DNA from: Camarhynchus parvulus
Taxonomy: Eukaryota > Chordata > Aves > Passeriformes > Thraupidae
Length of the DNA stretch: 64,000 nucleotides
Reading direction: 5' to 3'
Assembly (NCBI RefSeq): GCF_901933205.1
Contig: NC_044576.1
Location: forward strand, 13,487,024 to 13,551,023
In this document: piece by piece, positions 14,179-24,725 of the stretch
Numbering within the stretch: position 1 is the first letter of the stretch
Layout of the letters: each line of letters opens with the position of its first letter
The notes under the pieces: generated by a model
Database searches by the model: none
What the model was told of the DNA's origin: nothing
Seen by the model: only the letters and a program-made list of their open reading frames with translations
Made by a program: the position numbers and the translations under genes

Positions 14179-14200
14179 ACATCGTGGTTTACCACGATGT
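14179..14200. repeat. Perfect 10-bp inverted repeat, 2-nt loop
   Basis: The left arm ACATCGTGGT (14179-14188) and the right arm ACCACGATGT (14191-14200) are exact reverse complements around TT. Each arm keeps a CpG, which is unusual in this CpG-poor intron. A looser inverted pair (CTCTGTG ... CACAGAG) follows about 80 bases on. No known RNA gene recognised. Confidence 0.5.
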
Positions 14201-15899
14201 GACCTGAAACTACCTTGACCTCTCTGAAATCAACATTTTTGCATTGAAATGAAACAAGGGATGTGGTTGTTTTGATGTATGGCTCTGTGACATATTATAA
14301 ATATTACATCACATAACCACAGAGGATGTCAATCAATAAGGAATTTTTTCAGCGAGCACTAAGTGAACCATGGGTTCTTGCCTCTGAATGGCTCCTTTAA
14401 CATACTACTTTTGCTTAAATGATTAATAGGAGACATATTGTCAGAAAACATACTTAAAGTGAAAAACAGTAAACTGTAGAAATATCATTCATTTTTTAAG
14501 CAATTTTCTAGAGCACATGTCACATAAATTTACATAGAGACAGCACTATTATAGTCTTGTAAGCTGGATAGTAGGCATACCTTCCACTTAAGTGTGAAAG
14601 CAATGTGAAAATATTTTATTTAACCTAGGCTGCTCTACTCCATGAAAACCAAAATGCTAAGCTGGATTCAAAAGTGGAATCATTAAACGGTGAAAATGTG
14701 ACAACCTAGAAATCCTTCTCAAAAATTTGAAACAAACTAAAAAGTATATGTGCACACCTGGGACAGTTGTGCTGCTGTTTAACCTTCACCATTTCTGAAT
14801 GCAACAAATTCAAGCCCATAAATTCCCCATAAAACTGCTTTTAGTCTCCTCAACTTTGTATTGTTTAATCCTAACTCCTAGAGCACAGATTGGATTACAT
14901 GGAGATAAGTTATATAACAAACTCTGAACACTGTGGATGATGCTAACAAAAAGCAAGCTCAGGCTCTGCAAGGCAAGGTGACCAGCACTGCTGGGCTCTG
15001 ACTCGCCTCCAAACGCCCTTCAGAGCCAACGTGAAGAGTGCCAGCACACAAGGACTGAAATAATGCCTCAGGTGGTAGCAAGGAAAAACACATCTAATGT
15101 CTCTTTTTTCCTGCATAATCAATGGCTTACTTGTCTTAAGGTTGTAGCTCTGAAAATTACATCACTTAGCAGACATTCCGGAAGTTATGGGTCTATATTC
15201 ATAACCATCATCAGTTACAAGTATTTCTGGGGTTTATTTAAATAATACTTACACATTTTAGCAACATTTCAGTTGGACTTTTGGTATTTTATCAAGTCTC
15301 TATATTAAATTTCAGATGACCTTTCGTGTAATCTAGCTCACTGACATTACATTATAAAGATAGTTTGGGGTTTTTTTATTGGAATGTAACTGCTCTGAGT
15401 GAAGCAGCACAATATAGGAGGAATCATTTATTCTGTGTTAATAGTGGCTTGATAACTACAGCAGAAGCAACTTAGCACCATATCAAACATGAGCAGAAGG
15501 CAAGGCAACTGGCTATCTCAGTAGAGTGATCTTTTTTCTTTTTTTTATTGCCTTTCATCCTTAGTGTATGCAAACATTGCCTTATCTTGGCCTTAAAGAA
15601 GGAAGTGCCTTGAGTAGGGGTATGTGAATACTGACATTCAGGAAATCCTGTGCACACCTGCTCAACTCAGACATGCGCTATACAGCACTGAAATTTTTCT
15701 TGAAACAGGGTTCCTGAGTATGATCTCACTGAAATGGGGGCTACTCAAATTCCCAGGTGTTTCATGGCAGAACATTACAATGCTTTCAGAATAGAGTAGA
15801 TGCTTGTTTGAGACTCTGGGTTGACTTGATTTAAATATTTTTCCAGTAGTAAAACAAAAACTTTCATGCTTTATCACATCTACAAATGAAAACACTAAC

Positions 15900-16039
15900 C
15901 TGTATCTCTGGTAGTCATCTTCGTCCTTTTCTTTGCAGACCAGTTCATTTGGGCAAGCAATGTTTCCAAGCAAACTGAGATACTGTAGTGAGGGCACAAC
16001 TTCAGCCAAATGGTCCAAAAGGCTTTCTAATTCTGTTAT
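15900..16039 (-). CDS. LRMDA: LRMDA internal coding exon: LRR segment
   Basis: This 140-nt exon reads 16039 to 15900. It opens in phase 0 with ATA ACA GAA TTA (ITEL) and encodes 46 codons through [31 protein letters not shown] and [11 protein letters not shown]. It ends with AG, the first two bases of an Arg codon completed by the next exon at 7115. The donor is [22 protein letters not shown] fits the LRR core LxxLxLxxN. [27 protein letters not shown] is characteristic of LRMDA. The start is set by the U12 intron analysis: the first ATG-like frame begins later, at a TTG, but the true exon begins 12 codons upstream of LAEVV. It uses an AC 3' splice site; a conventional AG (CAG at 16035-16033) is also present, but using it would delete two conserved residues and shift the frame relative to the upstream exon. 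Confidence 0.95.
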
Positions 16040-16063
16040 GTGTCAAAGGTAGTGGGTTAAGGC
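16040..16063 (-). other. LRMDA: U12-type 3' splice site (AC) and branch-point motif
   Basis: Read on the minus strand, GCCTTAACC (about 16063-16055) matches the U12 branch consensus TTCCTTAAC at its core CCTTAAC. The intron then ends ...CTTTGACAC, with terminal dinucleotide AC at 16041-16040. The branch A (16057 or 16058) is 16-17 nt from the exon, and there is no long polypyrimidine tract. Both are typical of minor-spliceosome introns. Confidence 0.85.
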
Positions 16064-18000
16064 TTCAATGACATTAATGAAAAAAGCATTTGGAGTTGCA
16101 TCACTGCTGATTTAAACATACATTTCAATAACTGACAATCAAATTTAGTATGGCATTCAGGAAAATGTCACATTAATTGTTCCAAGGGCAAACAGGGATA
16201 AACTTCAGTCAGTTTTTTGGCATGGAATGAAAGAATTGGGCTGTTTTGTCATTCTTTTCTCCGCCTTTCTTTCCTAGGTGGCTCACTACAAAACATTAAA
16301 ACTTTGACAAAATGATGGATGCTGTGTGGTAAAATGGCTAGCAATTGCTGGAGCCATGAAACTTTTCCAGCATGGAAACAAACAGTTAGTTTCACAGCAC
16401 ATTCATCACTAATATATTCAGTCCAGTGGAAAATGAGTTAAAAAAAAAAAAAAAGAAGAAAAAGAAAAAAGTCAAACCACAACAACCCAGGTTCACTCCC
16501 AGCATATAAACGCTTTGAGTGTCACAGCAACACATTTGTAACTATTCAATTAGGAAATGCCAATTAATGCTTTACTAAGTGCAACTTAAAGACTTCAGTG
16601 TTACAAATACTTTATACGTGAAGTTTTAAAGTCTTGTAAAGCATAAACTTTTTCATTAAAAGAGCCTCTTATTTTGATGCTCATGAGGCTTTTTAACTTA
16701 ACTGTATTTCTCAGAACATAAATAAGAAGGGTACACCTTCATTATTGTAAACCCGAATAAAACAAACAAGCAAGCAAAGGTTAAACTGTCTTTAACCACA
16801 GCAGTACTGGAAATCGCATGTTAGGATTAAGCCTAACAACAATATTCAGCCATTTGCACCTCAATTTGTTAATTCATCAAATAACTATTTTGTTGTTATG
16901 CTCTAGTACGACAATCTCTAAGACTTGAAATATACATTCTAATTTACTTCAATTTATATACAAAGATATCAGTGTGATTCTCAAAAAATATGCCATGCAT
17001 GTGTGTGTGAAAACTTTCCAATATTTAAAGATCAACTGACTTAAACAAGAGTAATAATTATGCAAAACCATTAAAGGATATTTCATTGCTCTGTTTTTAT
17101 TCCATCCTGCTGTTAGAGACAAACTATTGTTTTAAATCCTCAGTTCACTTTTGTTGCTATTATTTATACTTGATTTATGTGTTTCTGTTATCTTTGTTAT
17201 TTTTAGCTGATGGAATTTACTTTATTTCTTCACCCCAATATCTTAAGGGCAACAGAAGCAACACAGAAGGGAGAAAACAGCTTCATTGTTAAAAATGTGG
17301 TCTGTGTTTTGTAAGCCTGAAATTTCAGTTTATTTCCAAACACACAGGAAGATCATGCCAACAATTACTAATCCTAATATATTAAAATCAATGTATCTAC
17401 ACGTATAGTCAGTGTTCTGTTCCATAAAATCTAAGGAGTCATACTTAAATATATTGTATAAGTCAGGAAAATGAAGGTTTGAAATAAGATCAACTAATTA
17501 ATTGAAAAGATAGGCATGCTAACTTTTAATTTGGCTAAGCCACAATACAGAATGTTTTATACTAGTAATTAATCCACCAAACCCCAAGAAAAAATTACCA
17601 TTTTTAGCACCATATGATTTGTTAGCTAGGATGAATTACCAATCCAAACTTGTTGCTCATTTTCATACCTGGACCTTAAGCTCACACATAAACTGTTTCA
17701 TGGCTCTTTCAGGAAGTATGTGACTGTGATGGGAAACTCACAAACTGTTTTTCCACACATGTTCAAGTGTGGAAAAGGCTTTTTAAAAGTTTCCGAAGGC
17801 TGTTAGAGAAGTGCTTGAACCTGGCACCCTCCCTCAGCCAGGAGCAACACTTAATTTCTCCCAGCATTGCTTAAGTTGCAAAAAGGCTCCCTGAGAGAAA
17901 TAGTTTATTATTACAAAAGACAGTTATTGCCATAACAGCAATCACACACAGGAGGTTAGCTATTGCAAGGCTTTGATTGTATCTGGTAATTTCCTATCAA

Positions 18001-18060
18001 AAGGAAAAAAAAGCCCATAAAAATAACACCCCAACAACCACAACAACAAACAAAACCAAG
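18001..18060. repeat. A/C-rich low-complexity tract
   Basis: An A run followed by CAA/ACC units, of the same type as the tracts at 1472, 33249 and 40269. No adjoining retrogene was recognised. Confidence 0.6.
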
Positions 18061-19181
18061 TCATTCAAAATGCTTGCTTCTTTTATGAAGGAAACATGCA
18101 GGACTTTTGCTTCTCAGTTCAGCAGAGCTATTTCTTCTGTAAGAGCTGTTCTCTCCAGAAGTTTGCTGAATGTGGAGCATGACATGTATTCTAACTCCCA
18201 TCTCAACATGCAGCCTTCAAGGCAAATGCAAAATGTATTTAAAAATGTAATGAAAAGCAGTGTCAGCTTAGATACGCACAAAGTGTAAGACTACACCTCA
18301 AAAGCCTATGGAAAGCAAAAGAGAGAGACACCATATTCACCAAGAATTTTAGGTAAATAACAGGAGTTGATAAGCTGCATTTCAAAAATCTAAATCTCCC
18401 AAATTTAGAAGTTAGTGTCTATATTCTAATATCTTATGTCTAAACCCTGAGCATTTATTTTCAGATGCAAAAACACCCCTTAAAAAGTATCTCATACAAG
18501 AGAAGTAGCAGTTATATAATAAATAAAATAATTAATTTTTCTCTTCTTTAGGACTTCGATATCTTTTTTTTTATCCCCCTTAAAAACAAAATGCAAGGTC
18601 CAGATTGATTTTCCAAGAAGTCCTATTCACCTAACACCACAGTTATTTTTTACAAAGCATGTACAAAAAACCCCCCAAAAAACTATATCCTGTTAAAATT
18701 CTCATGATGAAGTATTTCTCAGAGATGACTCATAAGTCATGGTGCACTTCTAGTGTAGCGTTCAGTTAATTAGCATGTCAAATATTTATTTAAATCATGA
18801 TAGTGCAACTATATGATGCCACCAAAAGCATTATGTCTTTCTAAAACAATGCTAGGAAAATATGGAGAGAGAAAATCAAAGCAAATCTGAAATTTTATTG
18901 CCAGCTTCCTTTTTATGGTTTATTGTTGCAGTCCAAGCATTGCCATATTGGTGCAATCAGAGCCAAAGAGCTGCAAAACCCTGCTGTGCCACTTCTAAGA
19001 CCAATTTCAGCTCCATTCTCTCCAAAAAAGAAAACCCACAATTAAATCCATGGACAGCGCTAGTGAAAATGTATTTATTTATTTAGAGCTCTGTAAAAAT
19101 AGCTCTGGACTGATCTGTCTAAAGTCAGTGTCACTGATCACCAGGTGAATTTGTAAGTGTGATGCCAACACTTACACTATA

Positions 19182-19187
19182 GTCTAC
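19182..19187. repeat. Target-site duplication, left copy (GTCTAC)
   Basis: GTCTAC directly precedes the LTR's TG terminus and is repeated exactly at 19921-19926 after the CA terminus. Six bases is the duplication size of alpha/beta-type (class II, ERVK-like) retroviral integrases. Confidence 0.85.
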
Positions 19188-19335
19188 TGTTGCGGTGCGG
19201 TCTTTTCACATTTCGGTTCAAGTTATAATTTATAGTAGTTCTGTATTTAGTTAGTAGGTTCCACTTCCCCTATGTTCAGTTACAAATGGTTCTGTCTGGG
19301 CTCTTTTTCCCGCCAGTGCCCTGTCACTCCTTTCG

Positions 19336-19434
19336 GTTGCTTGGTAACTGCCCCAGCCCCTTTAAGTCAATCATTTAATCCCTCCTCAGTTTCCTTGGTT
19401 ACTCTGTCAACCCCTCCCCTGTTGCCTCGGCAAC
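19336..19434 (+). promoter_or_regulatory. Three X-box (RFX-type) motifs in the LTR U3
   Basis: GTTGCTTGGTAAC (19336-19348), GTTTCCTTGGTTAC (19389-19402) and GTTGCCTCGGCAAC (19421-19434). The third is a perfect palindromic X box by the consensus GTNRCC-N(0-3)-RGYAAC; the others deviate by one or two bases. They sit in imperfectly repeated CCCTCC-containing units, suggesting duplicated enhancer modules. Two inverted CCAAT (Y-box) motifs follow at 19498 and 19538. RFX and NF-Y binding is inferred from the motifs. Confidence 0.65.
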
Positions 19435-19617
19435 CTCAGTGCCAGTCACTCTCTGTCCCCACCTCGGTCCTAGAACCTTCCATTCCGGGCAGGAGTGATT
19501 GGCCTAGGGGTTGCTGCCCCTCCCCAACGAACTCCTCATTGGCCCCTGTTTTCTGTCAAGTATTCTGTTCTGTTACATGACTGGCCAAGGCGTGGGTTGC
19601 ACCGCCCCTCCAGGAGT

Positions 19618-19645
19618 CTTTATAATCTCTGTTTTTCCCCGCCCA
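19618..19645 (+). promoter_or_regulatory. LTR core promoter: TATA-like box and GC box
   Basis: TTTATAAT at about 19618-19625, followed by CCCCGCCC (19637-19644). This fixes the LTR as plus-strand and places the likely U3/R boundary near 19645-19660. Confidence 0.6.
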
Positions 19646-19920
19646 CATTGCAGTTCCTTGAAGCTTTTCCCCTCTTTGGAATGAATCCGAACCATGCTGC
19701 AGAGAACTGTCTGGCTTCTTTTCTTTCCTGCGCGTTCAGCTGGAAGCTTTTCCTGCCCCAACGGCCACGGGTGAAGCTCCTCTACCTCCGCCGTAGGGAG
19801 TCACCTTGGGAGCGGCCGGCCGGAGCCTGACTCTGCCTGGAGCCGCTGCTCCGCCGCTTCCCCAGCCAGGCTGCTGGTGTGTTGGGAGCTAGCCGGAGCT
19901 CAAGGACTGGCACTCCAGCA

Positions 19921-19926
19921 GTCTAC
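19921..19926. repeat. Target-site duplication, right copy (GTCTAC)
   Basis: Exact match to 19182-19187, directly after the LTR's CA terminus. By coincidence both copies are followed by TGT, inside the LTR on the left and in host DNA on the right, so the boundary was set by the TG...CA rule. Confidence 0.85.
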
Positions 19927-22900
19927 TGTTTGAAAAATGGTTTAAAGTACTGCTGTTGTGATAATTAAAGAGCCTTAGTGTAGTAATCCATCTCGTAATT
20001 CAAGTGCCATCATTACCAGTCTATTAATGCCTCTCTTTCTAACAGACATCAAACAAAAAACTGTAACAATTAAAATCTTAAAATCATCAGCTCTACAGCT
20101 CAAAAGCTATAATATTCTCAGGAATTATACAACAGTGGTTCCCTCCAAAAATGTAACTTGGTCTTCAGGAACAATAAACAGAAATACACTGAACATACTT
20201 TCAAATTTCATCCAAAAGACTACTAGTTTTAAATTAGGAAAGCATTTAAAAGAACTGGGTATCTCTCACAGATAAATTTTTTAAAGCCTCTTCAGACTGT
20301 TACAATGTACGTACCACACATGCATATTTATACTGTTCACAAGCAGACATACACACCAAACGTATCTTACAAATAGGCATGTTCTGACTTGCCTGTTTTC
20401 ACCCTCTCTCTCATACTCAATACCACTGTTTCTGAGGTTCTCTCAAAGGCAGAAAGAACAAGCAAAAGCCTAAAGCAAATGTTGTGTCTTCTGTCTCTGC
20501 CTAAGAACTAACTGTCTGTGCAAGCTTGTAGCATTTTCATTCATTTATTTTGCAGAAAATCTTGTAGCCTGGACTAAAATTCTAGTGGCTAGCCAGGACT
20601 TCGTCCCCTTTCAAACCATTCAAAGATTAGTTCCCAGGGAATATTACATTTGCACAAGGACAAAGTTGTGAACTCTTGAGTGGATAGTGCCACTTGACTT
20701 AGTTATAGGAGAACTTCGCAAGGAGGGACTCATTTTGATGCTAAGCTGTGTCTTTTGACAGCAAGCATAGCAAAAGACTATTCTAAACTTCTAAGAGGTT
20801 GAGTGGATTCACACAGAAACTACTGCATGACATCTTATGAGTTCCTCTATTCCAGACTTCTGTGTTGTTCTATATTCTTTAGCTATGTCTTTTCTGTATA
20901 TTTCCAGGGCAGAGACACTGCATGGACCCTCTATGGAGAGTAATACAAGGATCAGATGCTTTAGGTACTGAACACTAATGCTGGCCATCCCCAAACACCA
21001 GAGCATTTCTTCCTTCCTTACCAGTATTATTGGTATAACCATATTCACACTTGTTCTTGGGAAAAACTGCTGGTCAAACCCATGCAGAAGCATAATCTAT
21101 GCTAAGTTTCCAAATTAACTTATTCTGTCTAAACAAACTTATACATTTCCTATGTCACCATACAATTACTTTTTACATATAGTTTGACATATGCAAGAGA
21201 ATCTGGAATTTCTTTCTGTTGCCTTTTTGTCTACTAGCAATTCTTTCTACTAGTCACACACTCAAATACAGAAAAGTAACCACTCTTGTTCTCTCTCGCA
21301 GTGCTTTCCAAGTTGCTCCACCATTATCTTTCAAAAAGTCATTCCACTTCCCCAAAAGAGTTGCAGGAGAACTTCCCATGTTAATGAATTTCATTGACTA
21401 TAGCTTTTGGAAGGTCTTGGAAGCAAGGAGATACAGTAAAGAGCAATCAGCATACATTCAATATATTTCTGAAATATGTACATGAGAATATCAGGGATAT
21501 CATGCAGAATTCCAGATCATCACATAGAAAGTCCCAAAACTGTCATTCAAAAGTTTTCTGCCAACTAATCATCTGTCATGCAGTTGCTGCAATCAATCTC
21601 ACATTAAAACAGCTGAATGACACCTCTACCAGAGTCATAAAGGAGCAAGATACCTATACTTATTCCCAGCTGAAACATTTGCTTCAATTAAATTTATCAC
21701 AAACATGATGTAGCAATCACAAGCTGTTCCACACACAAATAGCCTTGAATCAGAAGTTACCAATTCTGCTCTGAATGCATTATGAAAAGATCTTTGCCAC
21801 CTGAACGCTTTTCCATTAGAATGTGCTAGGTCTTCAAGGTTGGATAACCACAGAAATAGCTTGCAATATGCAAGTATACATCTCCCTCTTCTCTGTGTGC
21901 AATAGGATGTCACACACAGTCATTTGTATGCCACATTCTGGCTTGAACCCTATCTGGTAGGGAGATAGGACCTCGAGATAAGGCCTTGCTCACTGACTTT
22001 GAAACCACTTTGCTCAAGAAGAAAAAGGTGCAGAGTGGATGGTAATTAACTAAGTCCATATATCTCATGGAGAGCTTCCTGCATACTGAATATTTGGGAA
22101 AAAAATCCCATTCTGCCTACTGGAGCAGCATTAGTTTTCTTTATGTAGCTGGAGTTGCCAGTGCTCTTAAAGGCATTTTAGAATCCCCATGGTTCCAAGG
22201 CTGCAGATTTGAAGACTACGTTTCAATGTTATTAAGTAACAAAGCATCACAAAGACAAAACTAAAGTAGCAGATCACTGTTTTTAAAAAAGTTCTGATAT
22301 ATGCCGCTCAACTCCTGCAAGCACTGCTGTAGAACAGCATAAGGAATCACCTGGACTGTGGACTACTACTCTCTTCCACAGATGTATGGAAGGTGCACAC
22401 AAGACTACTTCTCTCCTCCATGATGGCCTTCACATGACTTAATTTTTACTTCAGGGAAAGAATCTAGAATAATCTTCTTTTCTAAAAGAAAGATTCTTGG
22501 CTCATTAGGTACAGAAGTTCTCTAACAAGCCACACAGATTTCACTAAATCCACAGTTGTTGTGTGGAGAACTCAGAAGCCTGTGTAGGAAGAGTTCTGTA
22601 CCACTTCAGTTGTCTGTTTAGAGGGAATGGGGAACGAAGCATAATAGGAGAAATTTTGTATCTTTAAAGTATTCACTCAATCTAAACATCAAGTCTTCAG
22701 CAGTTAATATAATGAGGTTCTGGTCAGACTGGGACTTCTGTGTCTTCAGGCACTTGAGGACAATTTAGGAACAAGCACAGAGGCAAAATAAATTACAATC
22801 TATAGTTTTGGTGATAAGCAAATCTGTAAATATTAGAGATTATTATGAGACCTGTGTGAAGACAAATTATTCCAGAAGTACTTACTGGTATGTCATTCAG

Positions 22901-23089
22901 GTGAGGTACTTAATATATGCTGCTTTCAAAGACTCAAGAACATATAATATTTAAATCTGAATCGGCTCCTCTTGCCATAAGAAATGTACATACTATTATG
23001 GACATTCTGCCTGGTTCTAGATTTCCCATGGTATGAAATATTTTGTTTTTTCCCTAAACCTTTCAAAACCTAGAAATATATTCAGTTAT

Positions 23090-23505
23090 AAAACCACAGA
23101 ATATGTTAGTTTGAAGGGAGCCACCAGAATGACTAAATTGAACTCCTGACCTTGCACAGGACATCCCCAAGAGTCACACCCAGTGTCTGAGAGCACTGTC
23201 CAATTGCTCCATGAGCTCTGTCAGGCTGGTGCTGTGACCATTGCCCTGGGGAGCTGTTCCAGTGCCCAGCTCAGGCCATTCCCTCAGGCCCTGTCACTGT
23301 CACCCCAGAGCAGAGATCAGTGCCTGCCCATTGTCTTCCCCTCAGAGGAAGCTGTAACTGCAGTGAGGTCTGCCCTCAGTCTCCTCCTGTCCAGGCTGAA
23401 CAGACCAAGGGACTTGGGCTGCCATTCAGCTTCCTCTCAAGCCCTTCACCAGCCTCATGGCCCTCCTCCCTCTGTGCTACATTTACATTCAACACCTTTT
23501 TCTCG
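23090..23505 (-). mobile_element. CR1 LINE fragment, 5'-truncated, 3' end of avian type
   Basis: On the plus strand it reads as the reverse complement of the CR1 3' region: CACAGAATATGTTAGTTTGAAGG, an AACTCCTGACCTTGCACAGG segment, then CCCCAAGAGTCACACC, GGGGAGCTGTTCCAGTGCCC, AGATCAGTGCCTGCCC, CCTCAGTCTCCTCC, CAGGCTGAACAGACCAAG and TCAAGCCCTTCACC. These blocks follow the order of neoavian CR1 copies as I remember them. An internal stretch after TTCCAGTGCCC is missing, so the copy has an internal deletion as well as 5' truncation. The CR1 3' end lies at about 23090, so the element points along the minus strand, the same way as LRMDA. No ORF2 coding remains. The open frames at 23183-23653 and 23320-23664 run antisense through it and are not genes. 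Both ends are approximate. Confidence 0.87.
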
Positions 23506-23680
23506 AGAAATTTTAGTACCAGCTCCTCAAAAGTATATAGAATGTATGTTAAGTATACAGCTTACTGGACTAAGGAGAGAAATGAAGTCTTACTACAAAG
23601 AATCACAGATCTGGTTCATTATCAGACTTGTCTGTTTAGAAATGAAGCAGTGAACAGCTTCTAATTTTCAGCATACAGGC

Positions 23681-23718
23681 ATGTGTGTATATATATATGT
23701 ACATAATATATACATATA
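23681..23718. repeat. TG/TA microsatellite
   Basis: Alternating GT then TA dinucleotides with a few interruptions, directly left of a hairpin. Confidence 0.75.
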
Positions 23719-23750
23719 TTTGATAAACTATCTTTTGATAGTTTGTCAAA
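23719..23750. repeat. 14-bp inverted repeat, 4-nt loop
   Basis: TTTGATAAACTATC (23719-23732), TTTT, GATAGTTTGTCAAA (23737-23750), with one mismatch between the arms. It lies between the microsatellite and ordinary intron. It could be slippage or cruciform-derived, or a tiny transposon remnant. Confidence 0.55.
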
Positions 23751-24704
23751 TTTTGAAGCTGCCCTTTTGAGTAGTTTTGACAAATAATATAAAGATTGAA
23801 ATGTAAAGGAAATTGAAAAGTCCATACTATATTGTTCCATACTGATCCAGATCAGCACAGTGAAAAGGCACAAATCCTCACACTGCTATAGCACCCACAG
23901 AGAAATAAATCTATTTAGAAGTTTCCTGACTGATTCGTAGTATCTAGTCAACACACTTAAAAGGAGAAATGAGGCATCCCATTACAAGAATAGAGACTGC
24001 AGTCATAAGTCCTTCTCCAAAAGCAGCTTCCCATCTACCCCATCCATCCTGATCTGCACTGCTTTCTGCTGTCCACTGTGTGTGAGAAAGAAACTAAGAT
24101 ATGTTTCCCAAAGCAAATCAGACTTTTAAAAAAACCCCATACTATATACATGAAATAAAGCATGTTAGATACATAATCCAACACTGCACAGTGTTGACGA
24201 CTCTCCTTTAGGTATTTCTGTTTTATAGACTGTATTTTAAAAGATTGTAAACAGATTATACATTACAGAAAAGTTGAGCAATAAGACATTTTTTTGATTG
24301 TTATATTTTAATTTGTTTCTTCCACTTGTAGCAGAAAAATTGGTAGTGGCCTGACTGTAACTGAAATAGGCAACCAGAAGAAAAAGATACCAGGTGATTG
24401 TTCTTAGTCTTTGCCTGATTTAGAGATAAGCTTTCACATTTGTACAGTATCCAGACATTATGTTAGGAGGGCCCAAATGTTATTTACACATGCAATGCCA
24501 CATAATAAGTGAACCATGCAAAAGGAGTAGAAAGCTCTTATCAGAACTATCAAAACAGGATGTGGATCAAAATGAAGCCAGAATAAAAGGAGAGAAGAGT
24601 ACAGTTATATTAAGAGATACTCAGGAAAGCTCTCATATGTGTTCTAAAGTTTACATGCTAATCCAGTTTTCAAAGGGGTCAGTCTGGCTTTTTGTTTATT
24701 ATCA

Positions 24705-24725
24705 TCTCTCTCTCACTCTCTCTCT
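24705..24725. repeat. CT dinucleotide repeat
   Basis: About ten CT units with one CA interruption, in non-coding intron. Confidence 0.75.

Larger units (their letters stand above)
7116..15899 (-). other. LRMDA: LRMDA intron (GT-AG, about 8.8 kb)
   Basis: This intron runs from the donor CAG|GTTAGTG (15899 downward) to the acceptor ending ...TGTCAG at 7116, and it splits a codon after the second base. No second gene is recognisable in it. Contents: an A-rich low-complexity run (8129-8167), a nuclear-receptor-like palindrome (12525-12536) and a perfect hairpin (14179-14200). A slightly GC-richer patch near 14950-15060 has no recognisable identity. Open frames such as 7833-8210 and 8388-8714 have biased, A-rich composition and no family resemblance. 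Confidence 0.88.
19188..19920 (+). mobile_element. Solo LTR of an endogenous retrovirus (733 bp)
   Basis: The element begins TGTTGCGG and ends CTCCAGCA (TG...CA), and is bounded by the 6-bp duplication GTCTAC. It is sharply GC- and CpG-richer than the surrounding intron. U3 (about 19188-19645) carries RFX-like X boxes, two inverted CCAAT boxes (ATTGG at 19498 and 19538), a TATA-like TTTATAAT (about 19618-19625) and a GC box CCCCGCCC just after it (19637-19644). The GC-rich remainder is presumably R-U5. No gag, pol or env sequence, primer-binding site or second LTR is present, so it is a solo LTR left by recombination. I see no canonical AATAAA inside. The open frames at 19272-19580 and 19495-19830 lie in the LTR and are not viral genes. 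It sits antisense to LRMDA, the usual surviving orientation for intronic retroviral copies. The family name cannot be settled by eye. Confidence 0.88.

Noticed and set aside
16033..16035. Ordinary AG acceptor (ATAACAG|AA) for the middle LRMDA exon
   Set aside because: It would need a GT donor after NKNQ that does not exist, and would remove the conserved I-T residues and break the frame. The AC end fits the protein exactly.
19272..19830. Two overlapping plus-strand open frames of about 100 residues
   Set aside because: They lie in the GC-rich LTR, are proline/serine-rich from its C-rich composition, and match no retroviral protein.
23183..23664. Plus-strand open frames of 156 and 114 codons
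   Set aside because: They run antisense through the CR1 fragment; the apparent length comes from the repeat's GC-rich composition.
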